This document shows, piece after piece, positions 25,872 to 35,474 of a DNA stretch of 64,000 bases. The notes under the pieces were generated by a model. The model searched no databases and was not told where the DNA came from. It saw only the letters and a program-made list of their open reading frames with translations. Every line of letters begins with the position of its first letter. Position 1 is the first letter of the stretch. This DNA is from Marinovum sp. (GTDB lineage: Bacteria; Pseudomonadota; Alphaproteobacteria; Rhodobacterales; Rhodobacteraceae), in the NCBI GenBank assembly GCA_022447495.1, contig JAKVBH010000012.1, positions 1 through 64,000 on the forward strand, read 5' to 3'. The position numbers and the translations under genes are program-made.

Positions 25872-26512
25872 AAGACATAGCCGAAGCGGTGGATATCTTC
25901 GGACGCCATTTGAGCCACTTGGGCGGCGGTTTCGTAAGTATAATAGCGCCTGTAGTCTGGATCACGCCTTGAGCTGTTGGTCTTTTGCAGCTTAAGCGCA
26001 AACCCCAAGTGTTGCTCGACCGGCAAAATATCTTCTTTGAAACGTTCCAACCGTACGTACACCGCGTTGTATGTCATGCCGATGCTATCCGTCAGATAGC
26101 TCCTGGCTGGGCTAGCCTTAATCGACGTGGCAATAAACGAGTCTAATACAAACTCGGCAAAGGGTAACGACTTGGCTTTGACTACGGCGGGATGGTCGAA
26201 CTCCTGGACTTGGAGCCAATGATAATAACTGACCATGCGGTCCCAAGGGTTGCGGACCAACGTGAAAATCAACATGTCCGCAAATTTACTTCTTGTCAAA
26301 AGACCTTCGATGTCGGCCAATGTGCTGTGCTTCCAAAGGCGACCCCGTGTCTCAACCCCTTGCAGACGGCGCTTGCGCTTCTTTGCTTTGGGTGTGTCTC
26401 CAATCAGGATGTCGTCCGCTTTGGCGCGCGCTTCTAATGCGAGGCTAACCGCCGTGCCTCCCGTCTTTGGGATGTGGACAAAAATGTAATTGCGGCTCGG
26501 AGAAATGATCAT
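25868..26512 (-). CDS. Sulfotransferase-family protein
   Basis: This 214-residue protein has the two PAPS-binding elements of the sulfotransferase 2 family: the 5'-phosphosulfate loop YIFVHIPKTGGTAVS near residue 9 and the 3'-phosphate element FTLVRNPWDRMVSYYHW near residue 103. Such enzymes move sulfate from PAPS to carbohydrate or other hydroxyl groups. The acceptor is unknown; in marine roseobacters they often modify surface polysaccharides. The DMT exporter gene ends 9 bases before its ATG on the same strand, so the two probably form an operon with the exporter first. Confidence 0.85.
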   Translation of the reverse strand: MIISPSRNYIFVHIPKTGGTAVSLALEARAKADDILIGDTPKAKKRKRRLQGVETRGRLWKHSTLADIEGLLTRSKFADMLIFTLVRNPWDRMVSYYHWLQVQEFDHPAVVKAKSLPFAEFVLDSFIATSIKASPARSYLTDSIGMTYNAVYVRLERFKEDILPVEQHLGFALKLQKTNSSRRDPDYRRYYTYETAAQVAQMASEDIHRFGYVF

Positions 26513-26521
26513 GTTTTGACG

Positions 26522-27424
26522 CTATGACGTGGGAGAGCGCAGAACAATCACAATCCCAGAGGCCGCGACCAAAGCCATACCGATACTGGCCATCATCGAG
26601 AGCACATCTCCGAAGAAAAGCCAGGCAAAGAAAGCCGCAAAGATGAAGACCGAGTACTCAAACACAGCCATGTTTGAGGCCTCGCCCAAGGCATACCCGC
26701 GGAAGAGCAATCCCACACCAATGGTAGAACCCACCGCCTGGGCCGCGATCAATGCCCAAACGTTTGGTGACAATGGCCATACCCAACCACGGGAAACGAA
26801 GCTACCATCAGCATCCCCAAGTAAAACAAGCCCCATCAAGCCGAATAGGGCCTGAAAGATAAAGAGCGAAGCCAACATCGCCAAAACAGGCTCGCCCGCA
26901 CAAATCGTCCGCGTGGCGATCACCCCGAGCGCATAGAGCAAGGCACCCATCACTGGCATGACCGCCGCCATATGCCAATTCTCACCCCAAGGGCTGACTA
27001 CCAGCAAAATGCCCAGAAAGCCAAAAAACACCGCCCCAACTCGCCAAGGGCCCACGCGCTGTCGCAACCAATAAGCCGTCATCAAAAGAACGAAAATCGG
27101 AGAGACGAACAATCCTGCCAAAGCTTGGGGTAAAGGAATGAAAGCAAGCGCGCCAAAGTAAAACAACATAGCCGTTGCAATCAACGCACCACGTGCGGCA
27201 ACCGCCCAAAGCCGGATAGGAAACAGTGCTCCAAAACCCAGGAAACCGGTCAGCGCCACAAGAGGCAAAGCCATGAACGTGCGGAGGACAAAGAACTGCC
27301 AAAGGCCGATCTCGTTGGCCATCGGCGCCACGGCATTATCGATCGCGCCAATGATGGCCATACCCGCAAGCATCGAAAGCGCGGCGGCGCGCGGCCGCAA
27401 GTTCTGAGCCGTCATATCAGTCAT
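26522..27424 (-). CDS. DMT-superfamily (EamA) transporter
   Basis: This 300-residue inner-membrane protein has ten hydrophobic helices in two EamA repeats. The first includes LRTFMALPLVALTGFLGF and LFYFGALAFIPLPQALAGLF; the second ALGEASNMAVFEYSVFIFAA and FAWLFFGDVLSMMASIGMAL. EamA proteins export metabolites, amino acids or drugs; the substrate cannot be read from sequence. The ATG at 27424 (MTDMTAQ) is preferred over the longer frame to 27562, which runs into the divergent promoter of the acyl-CoA synthetase; an ATG at 27415 is also possible. Confidence 0.87.
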   Translation of the reverse strand: MTDMTAQNLRPRAAALSMLAGMAIIGAIDNAVAPMANEIGLWQFFVLRTFMALPLVALTGFLGFGALFPIRLWAVAARGALIATAMLFYFGALAFIPLPQALAGLFVSPIFVLLMTAYWLRQRVGPWRVGAVFFGFLGILLVVSPWGENWHMAAVMPVMGALLYALGVIATRTICAGEPVLAMLASLFIFQALFGLMGLVLLGDADGSFVSRGWVWPLSPNVWALIAAQAVGSTIGVGLLFRGYALGEASNMAVFEYSVFIFAAFFAWLFFGDVLSMMASIGMALVAASGIVIVLRSPTS

Positions 27425-27521
27425 ACCCGCAACACAGCATATTGCGCGACCACGCGCGCGCGATATAACGACATGATCCGGTAAAAACTGCCGGTGTTTG
27501 ATCGCCATTTGGGAGGATGCG

Positions 27522-29150
27522 ATGGGTTGGATGGCGGATGAGTCCGGATTGGAAAAGCGCACGGCGAACTATGTGCCATTGACGCCATTGTCGCATCTGC
27601 GCCGCGCAGCGGCGGTGTTCCCCAACCGATTGGCGGTGGTCTATGGCTCACACCGCAAATCCTATGCTGAATACTATGAGCGCTGCTCACGTTTGGCGTC
27701 AGGCTTGATTGCTCTGGGTGTGCAACCGGGCGATGTGGTCGCAACGATACTTCCCAATATCCCAGCCCAAGCCGAAGCTCATTTTGGCGTTCCCGCGTGT
27801 GGCGCGGTATTGAACACGATCAACACGCGCCTCGACGTCTCGACCGTTGCCTACATTTTCGATCATGGCGGGGCGAAAGTTGTCCTAGTCGATCCTCAGT
27901 TCTTACCGCTGGTTGCAGAAGCGGTCGATCTAATGGACGGGCCTGCGCCCCAGATCATCGAGGTCGCCGATGACCACGGTGGCGCGCATGCCGGCGGTCA
28001 TTACCTCGAGTACGAAACGCTGCTGGCTCAAGGTAATCCTGGCTTTGACTGGGTCATGCCCGAGGATGAATGGGAAAGCTTAGCGCTGAACTATACATCC
28101 GGCACAACCGGTCGTCCCAAAGGTGTCGTCTATCATCACCGGGGAGCCTATTTGATGACCATGGGCACCGTCGTTTCATGGCGCATGGTGATGCATCCCG
28201 TGTTTATGGCGATTGTACCGCTCTTTCATTGTAACGGTTGGAACCACACATGGATGATGCCTTTGGTGGGCGGCACCGTGGTTTGCTGTCGCGATATCAC
28301 CGCGGAGACCATCTATGGTGCGATTGCAGACGAAGGTGTGACCCATTTTGGCGGAGCGCCCATTGTGCTCAACATGATCGTCAACGCTCCCGAAGAGACC
28401 ACCCGCTCTTTCGATCATACCGTCGAGGTATTCACCGCTGGTGCTCCGCCCGCTCCGGCGACCTTGTCGAAGATCGAAGCGCTCGGGTTCAACGTGACCC
28501 AAGTCTATGGCCTAACCGAAACTTATGGCCATGTCACCGAATGCCTGTGGGATGATACACGTTGGGACACGCTCACCGCCGACGACCGCGCGGCAATCAA
28601 AGCGCGCCAAGGGGTGGCCTTCCCAATGATGGAAGATGTCACCGTTCTCGATGCAGATATGGGCCAAGTCGTCCGCGACGGCGTTGCTCAAGGCGAGATC
28701 ATGATGCGCGGGAATTCCGTCATGAAGGGTTACCTCAAAAACCCCGAAGCGACAGAAGAAGCCTTTACGGGTGGCTACTTCCATTCAGGCGATATAGCTG
28801 TGCAGCACGATGACGGTTACATTCAAATCGCCGACCGCGCGAAAGATATTATTATCTCGGGTGGTGAGAACATCTCGTCGGTAGAGGTCGAGGGCACATT
28901 GATGGCCCACGATGCCGTATTGCTTGCCGCCGTTGTTGCCAAACCGGACGAGAAATGGGGCGAAGTGCCCTGTGCCTTCGTTGAACTCAAAGACGGACAT
29001 GAGACAACGGCAGAGGACCTCATCGCCTTCGCAAGAACCCGTTTGGCGGGCTTCAAGACGCCCAAAGCTGTTGTGTTCCAAGAGCTTCCCAAAACGTCGA
29101 CCGGCAAGATCCAAAAGTTCGAACTGCGCAAGGTAGCCAAAGCAATGTAG
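27522..29150 (+). CDS. Acyl-CoA synthetase, DmdB-like
   Basis: This 542-residue AMP-binding enzyme forms acyl-CoA thioesters. The P-loop NYTSGTTGRPKGV is near residue 190, VYGLTETYGHVTEC is the adenine-binding A5 block, YFHSGDIAVQHDDGYIQIAD is A7/A8, and the catalytic lysine is in LPKTSTGKIQKFELR near 523. Length, NYVPLTPLSHLRRAA near the start and the HTWMMPLVGGTVV segment place it with medium-chain acyl-CoA ligases that include the roseobacter methylmercaptopropionate-CoA ligase DmdB of the DMSP demethylation pathway. No dmdC, dmdD or dmdA is adjacent, so DmdB is only a suggestion. A GGGAGG lies before the ATG. Confidence 0.85.
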   Translation: MGWMADESGLEKRTANYVPLTPLSHLRRAAAVFPNRLAVVYGSHRKSYAEYYERCSRLASGLIALGVQPGDVVATILPNIPAQAEAHFGVPACGAVLNTINTRLDVSTVAYIFDHGGAKVVLVDPQFLPLVAEAVDLMDGPAPQIIEVADDHGGAHAGGHYLEYETLLAQGNPGFDWVMPEDEWESLALNYTSGTTGRPKGVVYHHRGAYLMTMGTVVSWRMVMHPVFMAIVPLFHCNGWNHTWMMPLVGGTVVCCRDITAETIYGAIADEGVTHFGGAPIVLNMIVNAPEETTRSFDHTVEVFTAGAPPAPATLSKIEALGFNVTQVYGLTETYGHVTECLWDDTRWDTLTADDRAAIKARQGVAFPMMEDVTVLDADMGQVVRDGVAQGEIMMRGNSVMKGYLKNPEATEEAFTGGYFHSGDIAVQHDDGYIQIADRAKDIIISGGENISSVEVEGTLMAHDAVLLAAVVAKPDEKWGEVPCAFVELKDGHETTAEDLIAFARTRLAGFKTPKAVVFQELPKTSTGKIQKFELRKVAKAM

Positions 29151-29219
29151 GAGCACGCTGGGCAGATGGCGTGTTGGCAAGGGCTTTCAACACTATCGTA
29201 AGCAGGCTAAAGCAAACAT

Positions 29220-30482
29220 ATGTTGCTCTACCGTGGTTTGATGAGCCTCGCGGCGCCGCTTTTTGCGCTCTGGATGGCGATGCGTTGGGTCTTCGGGCCT
29301 GAAACTCGGATCACGTTCTTGGAACGATTGGGGTGGTCCAGAGGCAGAGCGCCCGCGGGTCAAACAGGGCTTTGGGTGCACGCAGCATCCAACGGCGAAC
29401 TGGCATCAGTGGAACCCATCCTTCGGATGCTCCTGGCGCGCATGCCTGATTTGGTCATTCTGGTTACGACAAATTCGCAAACAGGTCGTGACCTCGCTCA
29501 GGGTTGGGAGCTTCCAAGACTGCACGCGCGTGTGGCGCCATTTGACCTCAGATGGTGCGCCGCGCGGATCTTGAGACGCTGGCGGGTCGAAGCCTTGATC
29601 GTCATTGAGTCAGAGCTTTGGCCCAATCGCCTGCGCGCCACGACCAACCTTGGCCTCCCCGTGCTGGTTTTGGGCGCACGCCTTTCAGAAAGAACTGCCA
29701 AAGGGTGGCGAAAAGCATGGTTTTTGGCCCGGCATGTTTTGAATGATCTGACTTGGATTTTGCCACAGGACGCTGACACCGCTCACAGATTTCGCAAACT
29801 TGGTGTTCACCCACATCAGATCTCGTCTGTTGCAAATCTCAAATCACTTTATACGCGTCCCGCGCCCTGTCCAGGCACACTCTCTTTGAGCGTTCATTGG
29901 CCAAAGGACAGGACCTGGTTGGCAGCCTCAACCCATCCAGGCGAAGACGAAATCATCTTGGAGGCTCACCGCATTGCCCGCGAACAATTGCCTAGTCTCA
30001 AGCTTCTTTTGGCACCAAGACACCCCAGTCGCGCGGCTGACATTGCCGAATTGATCCGCACTCAGGGTTTTAGCCTCGATCAACGTTCTGCGGGCCGACC
30101 GCACCATGACGCGGACGTATACTTGGCAGATACGTTGGGTGACATGGCGCTGCTCTATGATTTGACAAACATCTGTTTTGTCGCGGGATCTATGGTGGAG
30201 GTGGGGGGACACACACCATTTGAACCGCTTGGGCACGGTTGCGTTATTCTGCATGGGCCACATGTGAGCAACTTCAGCGAAATCTATCTAACACTCGATT
30301 CTGAAAACGGTGCGATCCAAGTTGAACAAGCAGAGGATCTGGCGAAAGCGCTCATCGCCTTACAAGACGAGCCTTATCGACGTAAAATTTCGAATAGAGG
30401 CACTGCCTTGGCTGCTCGCGCAGGCTCTATCGAAGCCATTTCAACCAAAATCCAAGCTCATCTGGGCCGAAAAGCCGCATAA
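29220..30482 (+). CDS. waaA: 3-deoxy-D-manno-octulosonic acid (Kdo) transferase
   Basis: This 420-residue glycosyltransferase family 30 enzyme adds Kdo to lipid A at the inner face of the inner membrane, an essential step in lipopolysaccharide assembly. An N-terminal anchor (LLYRGLMSLAAPLFALWMAM) is followed by LWVHAASNGELASV, the LIVIESELWPN motif near residue 130, VLGARLSERTAKGWRK and, in the C-terminal donor-binding domain, FVAGSMVEVGGHTPFEPLGH. These are KdtA signatures. It begins 69 bases after the acyl-CoA synthetase on the same strand and may share its transcript. Confidence 0.93.
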   Translation: MLLYRGLMSLAAPLFALWMAMRWVFGPETRITFLERLGWSRGRAPAGQTGLWVHAASNGELASVEPILRMLLARMPDLVILVTTNSQTGRDLAQGWELPRLHARVAPFDLRWCAARILRRWRVEALIVIESELWPNRLRATTNLGLPVLVLGARLSERTAKGWRKAWFLARHVLNDLTWILPQDADTAHRFRKLGVHPHQISSVANLKSLYTRPAPCPGTLSLSVHWPKDRTWLAASTHPGEDEIILEAHRIAREQLPSLKLLLAPRHPSRAADIAELIRTQGFSLDQRSAGRPHHDADVYLADTLGDMALLYDLTNICFVAGSMVEVGGHTPFEPLGHGCVILHGPHVSNFSEIYLTLDSENGAIQVEQAEDLAKALIALQDEPYRRKISNRGTALAARAGSIEAISTKIQAHLGRKAA

Positions 30483-30566
30483 TTTTCACTAATTTTGCAA
30501 TTTTAGCTTGTTTTTTCTAGCGAGCACTCATTAGGAGCTATAGAATCGCGTAAAAGCTAAGTGGCC

Positions 30567-31043
30567 ATGTCTATTCACAATTTTTCTCAAGCACCTCTGT
30601 CGGTCCGCGTCTCCGACAAACGCGATCTGCGCACCCAATTCGCCGCGTTGTGCTATCGTGTGAACAACGACAAACCCGAGGTCCTTTTAATCACATCGCG
30701 CACGTCACGGCGCTGGATTGTGCCCAAAGGCTGGCCGATGGAAAACGTGACCCCAGCCCAAGCCGCCGCAGTAGAAGCATGGGAAGAGGCTGGTGTGAAA
30801 GGGCGTGCAATTGAGCAATGCGTTGGGCTCTATTCTTACATCAAACTCACAGATGATGGCCGAGAGCTGCCGTGTGCTGTTTTGGTATACCCCATAAAGG
30901 TAAAATCGCTGGCCAAAGATTTCCCGGAATCCCGAGAGCGTACACGCAAATGGTTTCGCCCCAAAAAAGCTGCATCTCGGGTCGCTGAACCGGAACTGCA
31001 AGAGATACTAAGGGCATTTGACCCACGCCTGCTGCAGCGCTGA
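30567..31043 (+). CDS. Nudix hydrolase (DIPP-like)
   Basis: This 158-residue protein has the Nudix fold, with TSRTSRRWIVPKGWPM leading into the Nudix box. Against the canonical GX5EX7REUXEEXGU, the box keeps the metal-binding VEAWEEAGV glutamates but has valine at the first glutamate position and valine for the arginine. This looks like the diphosphoinositol-polyphosphate phosphohydrolase-like subgroup, common in Alphaproteobacteria, that may act on diadenosine polyphosphates or related nucleotides. GTG at 30561 is in frame, two codons before the chosen ATG. Confidence 0.85.
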   Translation: MSIHNFSQAPLSVRVSDKRDLRTQFAALCYRVNNDKPEVLLITSRTSRRWIVPKGWPMENVTPAQAAAVEAWEEAGVKGRAIEQCVGLYSYIKLTDDGRELPCAVLVYPIKVKSLAKDFPESRERTRKWFRPKKAASRVAEPELQEILRAFDPRLLQR

Positions 31044-31114
31044 CTGCCGTGCCGCGCGCTTGAACTTGCCAGCAAGATGGTTACTTTTGTGCAGCTATCC
31101 ACAGGTGCCCACAT

Positions 31115-31543
31115 ATGATCCGATACGCACTAAAATGCGCCGAAAACCACCGATTTGAGAGTTGGTTCAAGTCGGCGACAGCATATGATGCACTTGCGAC
31201 CGCAGGTCATATCAATTGCCCCATCTGCGGCTCAACCGAAGTCACCAAGGACATCATGACGCCTCGGGTTGCCGCCAAATCAAACAAGGCTGAAGAAACC
31301 GCGCCACTCACAAAGCCAAAAAGCAAAGAAGAGCAAGCGCTCGCGGCGTTCAAAGCGCATGTCGAAGAAAATGCCACTTATGTTGGCGGATCGTTTGCTC
31401 AAAAAGCGCGCGAGATTCATTCCGGTGACGCGCCCGAGGGCGCAATCTACGGCGAGGCCAAACCAGAAGAGGCGAAAGCGTTGATCGAAGATGGCATCCC
31501 CGTGGCGCCACTGCCGTTCCGTCCCACCTCCAAAAACAACTAG
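31115..31543 (+). CDS. DUF1178-family protein
   Basis: This 142-residue protein matches DUF1178 over its length. It starts with MIRYALKCAENHRFESWF and has a zinc-ribbon-like CPICGS together with the first cysteine (KCAENH), a low-complexity Lys/Ala/Glu middle, and the conserved C-terminal region ENATYVGGSFAQKAREIHSG and GEAKPEEAKALIEDGIPVAP. Function is unknown. It is followed 11 bases later by an SDR gene, and the two are probably cotranscribed. Confidence 0.87.
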   Translation: MIRYALKCAENHRFESWFKSATAYDALATAGHINCPICGSTEVTKDIMTPRVAAKSNKAEETAPLTKPKSKEEQALAAFKAHVEENATYVGGSFAQKAREIHSGDAPEGAIYGEAKPEEAKALIEDGIPVAPLPFRPTSKNN

Positions 31544-31554
31544 AGAGGCACCCC

Positions 31555-32223
31555 ATGCATGTGGTCATCACAGGCGGCAATCGCGGCATCGGCGCGGGAT
31601 TGGCCACGGCATATTCAGCGCGCGGCGACACGGTCACCGCAACCGCACGCGATGGCACCCCCGGATTGGCACCGCTCGATGTCGCTGACCCGAATAGCCA
31701 AACGGCCTTTGCTCAAAGCCTGGACGGTCAGGCCGTGGATTTACTTATCTGCAACGCAGGTGTTTTTCTTGATCGCGGGCAAGATTTGGCAGGCGGTTTC
31801 GCACCAGACCTTTGGGCCGACAGCTTTGCGGTGAATGTCACGGGAGTATTCTTGACCGTCCAGAACCTGTTGCCCTCGCTTCGAGCGGGTCAAAACGCCA
31901 AAGTCGCAATCATCTCAAGCCAAATGGGCGCGCACAGCAAGGCAAAAGGCCGCGATTTCATCTATCGCGCGAGCAAAGCCGCTGCGCTTAATCTCGGAAT
32001 CAATCTTTCTCACGCGCTCAAAGATGATGAAATCTCGGTTGGAATTTACCATCCAGGGTGGGTTATAACCGACATGGGTGGGGCCGCGGCGGATATCAAT
32101 GTCGACCAAGCGGTTGATGGCCTGATGCGAGAGTTCGACGCTTTGACATTGGAAACCACAGGCTGTTTCCGAACATGGGACGCACGCGACCATCCGTATT
32201 GGGCGAAAACTGATACGCTTTAG
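31555..32223 (+). CDS. Short-chain dehydrogenase/reductase
   Basis: This 222-residue NAD(P)-binding oxidoreductase has the SDR glycine motif ITGGNRGIGAGL at the N terminus, LICNAGVF for the NAG element, and the catalytic Ser-Tyr-Lys in AIISSQMGA and YRASKAAA. The C-terminal VGIYHPGWVITDMGG is typical of classical SDRs related to the sniffer/carbonyl-reductase group. The substrate is unknown. GAGAGGC before the ATG serves as ribosome-binding site. Confidence 0.87.
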   Translation: MHVVITGGNRGIGAGLATAYSARGDTVTATARDGTPGLAPLDVADPNSQTAFAQSLDGQAVDLLICNAGVFLDRGQDLAGGFAPDLWADSFAVNVTGVFLTVQNLLPSLRAGQNAKVAIISSQMGAHSKAKGRDFIYRASKAAALNLGINLSHALKDDEISVGIYHPGWVITDMGGAAADINVDQAVDGLMREFDALTLETTGCFRTWDARDHPYWAKTDTL

Positions 32224-32444
32224 TGATCGGTTAGGGTTAATCCGGTAACCAACGCTTACGAAACAGGCGGGGACGCCGATGACCAAGGACCCTGAGCCGT
32301 GAGCATCATGTCCAGGGACGCATGCCAAGCCTTTGGTTCGAAAATATCCTGGGGGACATCCAAAGGATCGGGGCTACCCCCACACCGCATGCAGAACGCA
32401 TGAAAAATATGGGCGCGAAAACTGCGTTCCACTTAACAGCAAAA

Positions 32445-32474
32445 GGCCCGCCAAAGAGCGGGCCCTTTCTTTTT
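32445..32474. terminator. Bidirectional Rho-independent terminator
   Basis: GGCCCGC and GCGGGCC form a 7-bp perfect stem with a 6-base loop. T-rich sequence follows on the plus strand and TTTT on the minus strand. It lies 28 bases past the stop of the 5'-nucleotidase. The 220 bases to its left up to the SDR stop contain no convincing gene; a 44-codon minus-strand frame at 32256-32390 has good codon use but no ribosome-binding site. Confidence 0.85.
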
Positions 32475-32492
32475 TCGCACTGCCACAGCAGA

Positions 32493-34049
32493 CTATTTCA
32501 CAGAAATTCGGCCATCAATGTAGGGCTCGTAGGGCCCCTTCGCCGCGAGAAAATCAGCGACAACGACTTCGAGCCCGGGACCATAGTCATACGCGTTCAT
32601 GCCATTGGTCTCAAAGACATCGTAGCCGTCACCTCCGCCACGCATATAGTTGTTGGACACGACCCCATAGACTTTTTCCATATCGATCGCCGAGAAGCTT
32701 CCGCCGTCCATGACCATCACGTCAGAGACACGATCGCCCGCAGGCTTGGACACGTCGAAGCTGTATTTAAGGCCAGAGACTTGCGGGAAACGGCCCTTCA
32801 CTTCTTCGATCTGGCTCACGCCGTTCTCAAGTGCCGCGACCACGTCGGAGCCTTTGAGTTGGAAGGTCGCGAGGGTGTTTTGGAATGGAAGCACGGTGAG
32901 CACTTCGCCCATGGTGACTTCGCCGGCATCAATCGATGCACGCAGACCGCCACCGTTTTGGATCGCGATTTGCACGCCTTGGTCTTTCACGCGGTCCAGC
33001 ATTGCGTCCGCGACAAGGTTGCCCATTGGGCATTCCTGGGTCCGGCACACAGCCCGGTCACCGTCAATAGCGCCGGTTGTTTCTGCCACCACGCGCGCCT
33101 TCAACTCTTCGATTGGTGCGCCCATTTCAGAGACACGGGCGAGCATTGCCGCGTCAGGTGCAACAGACGCATCAAGCAACATGGGCGCGCCTTCAGCGGA
33201 TGCGACGACACCCGCATCATCAAAGGTCACCGCCAGATGCCCAAGATATTTGGAATAGGCATAAGCCTGGACCACGGCGGTATCACCGACCATTGTTGGA
33301 TACGCATCGCCTTCCATTTTGGAGTGGCTGTGCCCACCAACAACGACGTCGATGCCGGGTACGGCGGCGGCGATGTCGAGGTCTTTTGGCAAGCCAACGT
33401 GGGTCAATGCGATGATCTTGCTGACACCCTCTGCTTCGAGTGCCGCCACATCGGCTTTGAGGCTTTCAATTTCATCATGAAAGATGACCGATGGGCCTGG
33501 GGAGGAGGTTTCAACTGTGTCTACGGCCAATGCGGAAATGATCCCCACCTTTTCGCCCGCGACATCCAGCACCACGTGGTTGAGGACTTTGTCTTTCAGC
33601 ACGTTGGATTGCGAAACATCGAGGTTGCCGGATACAACAGGAAAGCTCACTGCGTCGATGAAACCGGCCAGACCTTCAGGACCATCGTCAAATTCGTGAT
33701 TGCCGACGGCCATGGCGTCGTACCTGATGGCTTGCATAAACTCAGCTTCGGCAGCGCCTTTGTAGGTGGTGTAAAACAAAGAGCCTTGGAATGGGTCACC
33801 CGCGTCCAAGACGACCACGTTATCGCCAAGCTCGGCACGTTTCATGTCAACGGCTGTTTTGATCCGCGCCACGCCGCCAAAGCACTTGCCTTCGGCTTCG
33901 CTGTCCGCGTTACAGGTGGAATCGTACTTGTTTATCGATTCAACACGGCTGTGAATATCGTTAGTGTGCAAGATGTGTAGGGTGAAGTCAGCCTGGGCTG
34001 CGCCCGCCAACAGTGCTCCCGCAGCAGCTGTGGTCAATAGACGGATCAT
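32493..34049 (-). CDS. Periplasmic 5'-nucleotidase/metallophosphatase, UshA family
   Basis: This 518-residue exported enzyme hydrolyses nucleotides outside the cytoplasm to release phosphate and nucleosides. A signal peptide (residues 1-20, cleavage near AQA) is followed by the calcineurin-like metal sites LHTNDIHSRVE, DAGDPFQGS, AVGNHEFDDG, LTHVG and VGGHSHS, all intact. The C-terminal 5'-nucleotidase domain contains IQNGGGLRASIDAGEVT and the nucleobase-stacking region SNNYMRGGGDGYDVF. An insertion with two cysteines near residue 45 (TCNADSEAEGKCFGG) may form a disulfide. A ribosome-binding AGGAGAA precedes the ATG. Confidence 0.92.
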   Translation of the reverse strand: MIRLLTTAAAGALLAGAAQADFTLHILHTNDIHSRVESINKYDSTCNADSEAEGKCFGGVARIKTAVDMKRAELGDNVVVLDAGDPFQGSLFYTTYKGAAEAEFMQAIRYDAMAVGNHEFDDGPEGLAGFIDAVSFPVVSGNLDVSQSNVLKDKVLNHVVLDVAGEKVGIISALAVDTVETSSPGPSVIFHDEIESLKADVAALEAEGVSKIIALTHVGLPKDLDIAAAVPGIDVVVGGHSHSKMEGDAYPTMVGDTAVVQAYAYSKYLGHLAVTFDDAGVVASAEGAPMLLDASVAPDAAMLARVSEMGAPIEELKARVVAETTGAIDGDRAVCRTQECPMGNLVADAMLDRVKDQGVQIAIQNGGGLRASIDAGEVTMGEVLTVLPFQNTLATFQLKGSDVVAALENGVSQIEEVKGRFPQVSGLKYSFDVSKPAGDRVSDVMVMDGGSFSAIDMEKVYGVVSNNYMRGGGDGYDVFETNGMNAYDYGPGLEVVVADFLAAKGPYEPYIDGRISVK

Positions 34050-34232
34050 AGTGTTCTCCTGTGGAATCAGATGTGAGCCAGTGAGCGACTCTTATGCCTC
34101 ACTGTCAGACAAGTATGACAACAGGGCAAGGGAAACTGCGCCTGCCGTTGGATTGCCCTGCGACAGGCCGCGCCTTGCGCCTGCGGCTTAAGCGCACTAC
34201 ACCGCGCGCGACTTTGCTTGAGGCCGAGACAC

Positions 34233-35474
34233 ATGCCCGTACTGGTTATGAAATTTGGCGGCACATCCGTCGCCACCCTGGATCGCATCCGGCGCGCGGC
34301 GAAGCGTGTCGGCGTCGAAGTGGCAAAAGGCTATGATGTTATTGTGATTGTGTCGGCAATGGCAGGCAAAACCAATGAGTTGGTGGGATGGGTGAACGAA
34401 ACCTCACCGCTTTATGACGCACGTGAATACGATGCCGTTGTCTCCTCAGGTGAAAATGTCACCGCTGGGTTGATGGCCCTGACCTTACAAGAGATGGATG
34501 TGCCCGCACGGTCATGGCAGGGTTGGCAAGTGCCACTTAAGACCACGTCCCAACACGCGTCCGCTCGGATCACGGAAATTCCACCCGACAATATCAACGC
34601 CAAGTTTGCCGAAGGCATGCGCGTGGCCGTTGTGGCCGGGTTCCAGGGGATTTCTGACGAAGGTCGGATAACAACGTTGGGCCGCGGGGGCTCTGACACC
34701 ACAGCCGTCGCATTCGCCGCCGCTTTTGATGCGGAACGCTGTGACATCTACACAGACGTTGATGGCGTCTACACCACCGATCCGCGCATCTGCGAGAAAG
34801 CCCGCAAGCTCGACAAAATTGCGTTTGAAGAAATGCTGGAGCTTGCCAGCCTTGGCGCTAAGGTGCTGCAGACGCGCTCAGTCGAGTTGGCCCTGCGCTA
34901 CAATGTGAAGCTCCGGGTGGTGAGCTCATTTGAAGAACAATCCGATGAGGCGGGCACGCTTGTCTGCGATGAGGAGGAAATCATGGAACTCAACGTTGTC
35001 TCCGGTGTGGCTTACAGCCGTGATGAAGCCAAAATGACCCTCATCTCAGTCGCCGACCGCCCCGGCATTGCTGCCGCGATATTTGGCCCACTCTCCGAGG
35101 CCGGTGTGAACGTCGACATGATCGTACAAAACATCTCCGAAGAAGGTCGCACCGACATGACCTTCTCCTGCCCCACCGATCAGGTGGCCCGCGCCGAGAA
35201 GGCTATGATCGACGCCAAATCCTCTGGTGATATCAACTTTCATGACATCGTGGCGGACACAAACGTGGCCAAAGTCTCGGTTGTCGGCATTGGCATGCGC
35301 AGCCACGCAGGTGTCGCGGCCAAGATGTTTCAAGTGCTCTCAGATGAAGGCATCAACATCAAAGTCATCACGACGTCGGAAATCAAAATCTCCGTTCTCA
35401 TCGACCGTAAATATATGGAGTTGGCCGTACAGGCCTTGCACGATGCGTTCGAATTGGAAAAGGCAACCGTTTAA
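34233..35474 (+). CDS. lysC: Aspartate kinase
   Basis: This 413-residue enzyme phosphorylates aspartate, the first step of lysine, threonine and methionine synthesis. VMKFGGTSVATLDRI is the kinase signature, FQGISDEGRITTLGRGGSDT and DVDGVYTTDPRI are further active-site blocks, and two C-terminal ACT domains (VADRPGIAAAIFGPLSEAGV and VGIGMRSHAGVAAKMFQVLS) provide feedback control. The size and domain order match monofunctional class II aspartokinases. The start is the ATG at 34233; the frame extends five codons upstream without support. A GGGTT-GCGCG-AACCC hairpin lies 28 bases after the stop but lacks a T run. Confidence 0.95.
   Translation: MPVLVMKFGGTSVATLDRIRRAAKRVGVEVAKGYDVIVIVSAMAGKTNELVGWVNETSPLYDAREYDAVVSSGENVTAGLMALTLQEMDVPARSWQGWQVPLKTTSQHASARITEIPPDNINAKFAEGMRVAVVAGFQGISDEGRITTLGRGGSDTTAVAFAAAFDAERCDIYTDVDGVYTTDPRICEKARKLDKIAFEEMLELASLGAKVLQTRSVELALRYNVKLRVVSSFEEQSDEAGTLVCDEEEIMELNVVSGVAYSRDEAKMTLISVADRPGIAAAIFGPLSEAGVNVDMIVQNISEEGRTDMTFSCPTDQVARAEKAMIDAKSSGDINFHDIVADTNVAKVSVVGIGMRSHAGVAAKMFQVLSDEGINIKVITTSEIKISVLIDRKYMELAVQALHDAFELEKATV

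Noticed and set aside
32322-33980. 552-codon open frame on the plus strand
   Set aside because: It is the complement of the UshA-family 5'-nucleotidase, whose motifs are complete. The product has no domain and a His-rich, low-complexity composition typical of antisense frames in GC-rich DNA.
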